6,664 nucleotides of DNA, from NCBI GenBank assembly GCA_045125935.1, contig JBGVNW010000021.1, positions 1-6,664 of the forward strand. Direction: 5' to 3'. Below, piece by piece: positions 5,362-6,664 of the stretch (position 1 is the stretch's first letter; every line of letters begins with the position of its first letter). A program made the translations under genes and the position numbers. The notes under the pieces are model-generated. The model was not told the DNA's origin. It was given only the letters and a program-made list of their open reading frames with translations, and searched no databases. The stretch comes from CAG-877 sp045125935 (GTDB taxonomy: Bacteria > Bacillota_I > Bacilli_A > RF39 > UBA660).

Positions 5362-6075
5362 ATGGAAAGAAAAGAATTATATGAATCAGCATACGGTAAA
5401 TTGCAAAGATTATATTGTGCAATATTTGATGAAAATGGAGATTTAAAACCAGAGTTTTATTTAAAAGATGAAGAGATTGAAGCTTTTCGTAGTTATTCTG
5501 GTAATTTGGATGATGAATCCAGAGAACAATTTGAAACTTTATTTGGTGGCATTATCTATAATAAATACAGTTTTAAATGTAGTTCTGCAATTAAAAATAT
5601 ATATGAAATGAGTTGCCAAATAATGTCAATATGGAAAACTAACAAATATTTAGCTTGGCGTGATCCTATATATACACGTTCGGCTTCTGGGTGGGATGGA
5701 AACATGATGCTTTCTATTGTTCGAGATGAAGAAATAGTAACTCCTAAAGTGAGTGATTTTATTAAAATAGGATTATATAATTTAGGCGGAACATATGAAT
5801 ATGATATTAATATTGATGTAAGAAAAACTGCTGATGGGCCTGAATTTGATGGTGAAATTAAAATTGTAAGAGAAAAAAAGAAAGTTACTGGTCTTAATGG
5901 TTCTTCTTATTATGAAGATTATGGCGTAGAGTCATATGGTATAAGTCAAATTTATTCTAAAGAATGTGAGACCGTGCTTTTGGCTGCCGAGAATGAATTG
6001 TCTGTATTATTAAATGATTTAACAATGGGAGAAACTTCTTCTGATGAAAAACGTTCTGGGACTATAAGAAGATAG
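5362..6075 (+). CDS. Unrecognised cytosolic protein of 237 residues
   Basis: I do not recognise this protein. It has no signal peptide and no membrane segment, so it should be cytosolic. Residues 1-98 look mainly helical and acidic (for example KDEEIEAFRSYSGNLDDESR at 35-54). Residues 100-200 look beta-rich, with a Trp-containing stretch RSASGWDGNMMLSIV at 106-120 and a Tyr- and Gly-rich stretch GLNGSSYYEDYGVESYG at 177-193. Residues 200-221 form a likely amphipathic helix (ECETVLLAAENELSVLLNDL), and the tail 222-237 is polar and probably disordered. It has four scattered cysteines (19, 73, 85, 202), no metal-binding pattern and no nucleotide-binding loop. Its own strong promoter, good ribosome-binding site and terminator show an independently transcribed single gene. 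Base use resembles the neighbours. It lies between a tRNA and a TnpB element, which would fit accessory DNA, but no direct sign of transfer is seen. Confidence 0.85.
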   Translation: MERKELYESAYGKLQRLYCAIFDENGDLKPEFYLKDEEIEAFRSYSGNLDDESREQFETLFGGIIYNKYSFKCSSAIKNIYEMSCQIMSIWKTNKYLAWRDPIYTRSASGWDGNMMLSIVRDEEIVTPKVSDFIKIGLYNLGGTYEYDINIDVRKTADGPEFDGEIKIVREKKKVTGLNGSSYYEDYGVESYGISQIYSKECETVLLAAENELSVLLNDLTMGETSSDEKRSGTIRR

Positions 6076-6098
6076 TTTATATTAGATAATTGATATTT

Positions 6099-6129
6099 AA
6101 AATGTTCTGAATTTTTGGGACATTTTTTT
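6099..6129 (+). terminator. Terminator of the unrecognised gene
   Basis: The arms 6099-6108 and 6117-6126 pair over 10 positions (including two G-U pairs) around an eight-base loop, with a T run from 6123 to 6129. It begins 24 bases after the stop. It also lies at the edge of the TnpB element, so part of it could have been brought or altered by the insertion. Confidence 0.78.
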
Positions 6130-6130
6130 A

Positions 6131-6170
6131 TTTACTAGGAAAGTGCGTTTTTTTGTCTAAAAAATTTCCT
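6131..6170 (+). mobile_element. Candidate left end of an IS200/IS605-family element
   Basis: TTTAC (6131-6135) is followed two bases later by an imperfect hairpin: AGGAAA (6137-6142) pairs with TTTCCT (6165-6170) and TTTTTT (6149-6154) pairs with AAAAAA (6159-6164), with a GTGCGT bulge on the left arm and a GTCT loop. IS200/IS605 elements have subterminal hairpins rather than terminal inverted repeats and sit 3' of a short T-rich target such as TTAC, so the position fits. The exact boundary is inferred, and the right end lies outside the window. Confidence 0.45.
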
Positions 6171-6182
6171 CTTTTAGGTATC

Positions 6183-6211
6183 TTGACGATTCTTAAAACT
6201 ACCTTTATTAT
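6183..6211 (+). promoter_or_regulatory. Promoter of tnpB
   Basis: TTGACG (6183-6188), a 17-base spacer and TATTAT (6206-6211). Transcription would start near 6218. GGGGGA at 6227-6232 lies six bases before the tnpB ATG and is a strong ribosome-binding site. Confidence 0.6.
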
Positions 6212-6238
6212 AGTAAGATAAGATTATGGGGGAATCGT

Positions 6239-6664
6239 ATGTATAAAGCTTATAGATTTAGATTGTATCCAAATGATGCACAAAGAGTCTTAATTAATAA
6301 AACATTTGGTTGTGTTAGATTTATTTATAATCATTTTCTAGATAAATGTATGAAAAATGGTTTTATTAAAGCATTTGATATGTGTAGTGAAATAAAGGAA
6401 ATGTATGCAGATTATTCATTTTTAAAAGAAGTAGATACTTGTAGTTTAAGATGTGCAGTCTTTAATTTAGAAGATAGTTTTAAAAATTATTTTGATAAGA
6501 GAAGTGATTATCCAAAATTTAAGAGTAAATTTAATAAACAGAGTTATAGAACGAATTGTATAAAAAGTACATATAAAGGAAAGGAATATTCAAATATTGA
6601 ATTAGACTTAATAAATAAAAAGATAAAACTACCAAAACTAGGATTAATAGATATAAGAGGATAC
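6239..6664 (+). CDS. tnpB: IS200/IS605-family TnpB (OrfB), N-terminal part, cut by window end
   Basis: The frame runs open from ATG 6239 to the last base, giving the first 142 residues; complete TnpB proteins are usually about 360-420. TnpB is an RNA-guided nuclease, an ancestor of Cas12, that uses a guide RNA made from the element's right end and cuts DNA next to a short element-specific motif. The N-terminus is the classic one for the family: MYKAYRFRLYPNDAQRVLINKTFG (1-24), then VRFIYNHFLDK at 26-36, and DYPKFKSKFNKQSYRTNCI at 90-108, matching the helix-turn-helix/OrfB N-terminal region. The RuvC-like catalytic residues and zinc finger lie beyond the window, so activity cannot be judged. 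No tnpA lies to the left: only 163 bases separate this gene from the previous one. It is therefore either a TnpB-only element or has tnpA on the right. Confidence 0.93.
   Translation, partial: MYKAYRFRLYPNDAQRVLINKTFGCVRFIYNHFLDKCMKNGFIKAFDMCSEIKEMYADYSFLKEVDTCSLRCAVFNLEDSFKNYFDKRSDYPKFKSKFNKQSYRTNCIKSTYKGKEYSNIELDLINKKIKLPKLGLIDIRGY

Noticed and set aside
5006..6664. Genomic island integrated at the tRNA-Arg 3' end
   Set aside because: No integrase is seen and no second copy of the tRNA 3' end occurs in the window, so there is no att pair to support it.
1..6664. Use of the Mollicutes code (TGA as Trp)
   Set aside because: All Trp codons checked in recognised proteins are TGG, full-length genes have no in-frame TGA, and yidD ends at TGA at its normal family length.
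1..6664. CRISPR array or named riboswitch
   Set aside because: No regularly spaced direct repeats are present, and the leaders of rnc, rnjB and the unrecognised gene are too short or lack a fold I can identify.

Overview
The window is AT-rich DNA from a low-GC Gram-positive bacterium. The lipoprotein signal, RNase III, an RNase J2-type protein, AGGAG ribosome-binding sites, T-run terminators and use of the standard code (Trp is TGG, TGA acts as stop) suggest a Bacilli or Mollicutes-like gut Firmicute. The lineage is an inference from style and gene content, not from a marker gene.

Layout. Positions 1-1209 hold the 3' end of a secreted, cysteine-rich Ig-like surface protein. Two bases later comes a membrane-anchored extracellular protein made of two similar beta-rich repeats, and then a terminator. 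Positions 1229-2423 carry a minus-strand operon: a promoter, yidD (membrane protein insertion factor) and a ZnuA/TroA-fold lipoprotein. The last two overlap by ATGA, and the lipoprotein has lost the three histidines that normally hold the metal. Positions 2449-4924 hold rnc (RNase III) and rnjB-like (RNase J2-type, with a degenerate active site), each with its own candidate promoter, closed by a hairpin. A tRNA-Arg(CCU) with encoded CCA follows only four bases after that hairpin and has its own terminator.

Positions 5076-5361 are non-coding and end in a near-consensus promoter for a 237-residue cytosolic protein that I do not recognise. It is followed by a terminator. From about 6131 a mobile element begins: a candidate left-end hairpin, a promoter, and the first 142 codons of an IS200/IS605-family TnpB cut off by the window edge.

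How the parts fit together. rnc and rnjB make a small RNA-processing and decay locus; the J2-type protein probably works as a non-catalytic partner of an RNase J1 encoded elsewhere. The two left-hand genes probably make a surface-exposed pair. The yidD and lipoprotein genes both concern the cell envelope. No complete new defence or mobile system is visible. The most notable items are two proteins that keep their fold motifs but lose catalytic or metal-binding residues (the ZnuA-like lipoprotein and the RNase J2-like protein), the Cys-rich surface tail, and the unrecognised protein beside the TnpB element.
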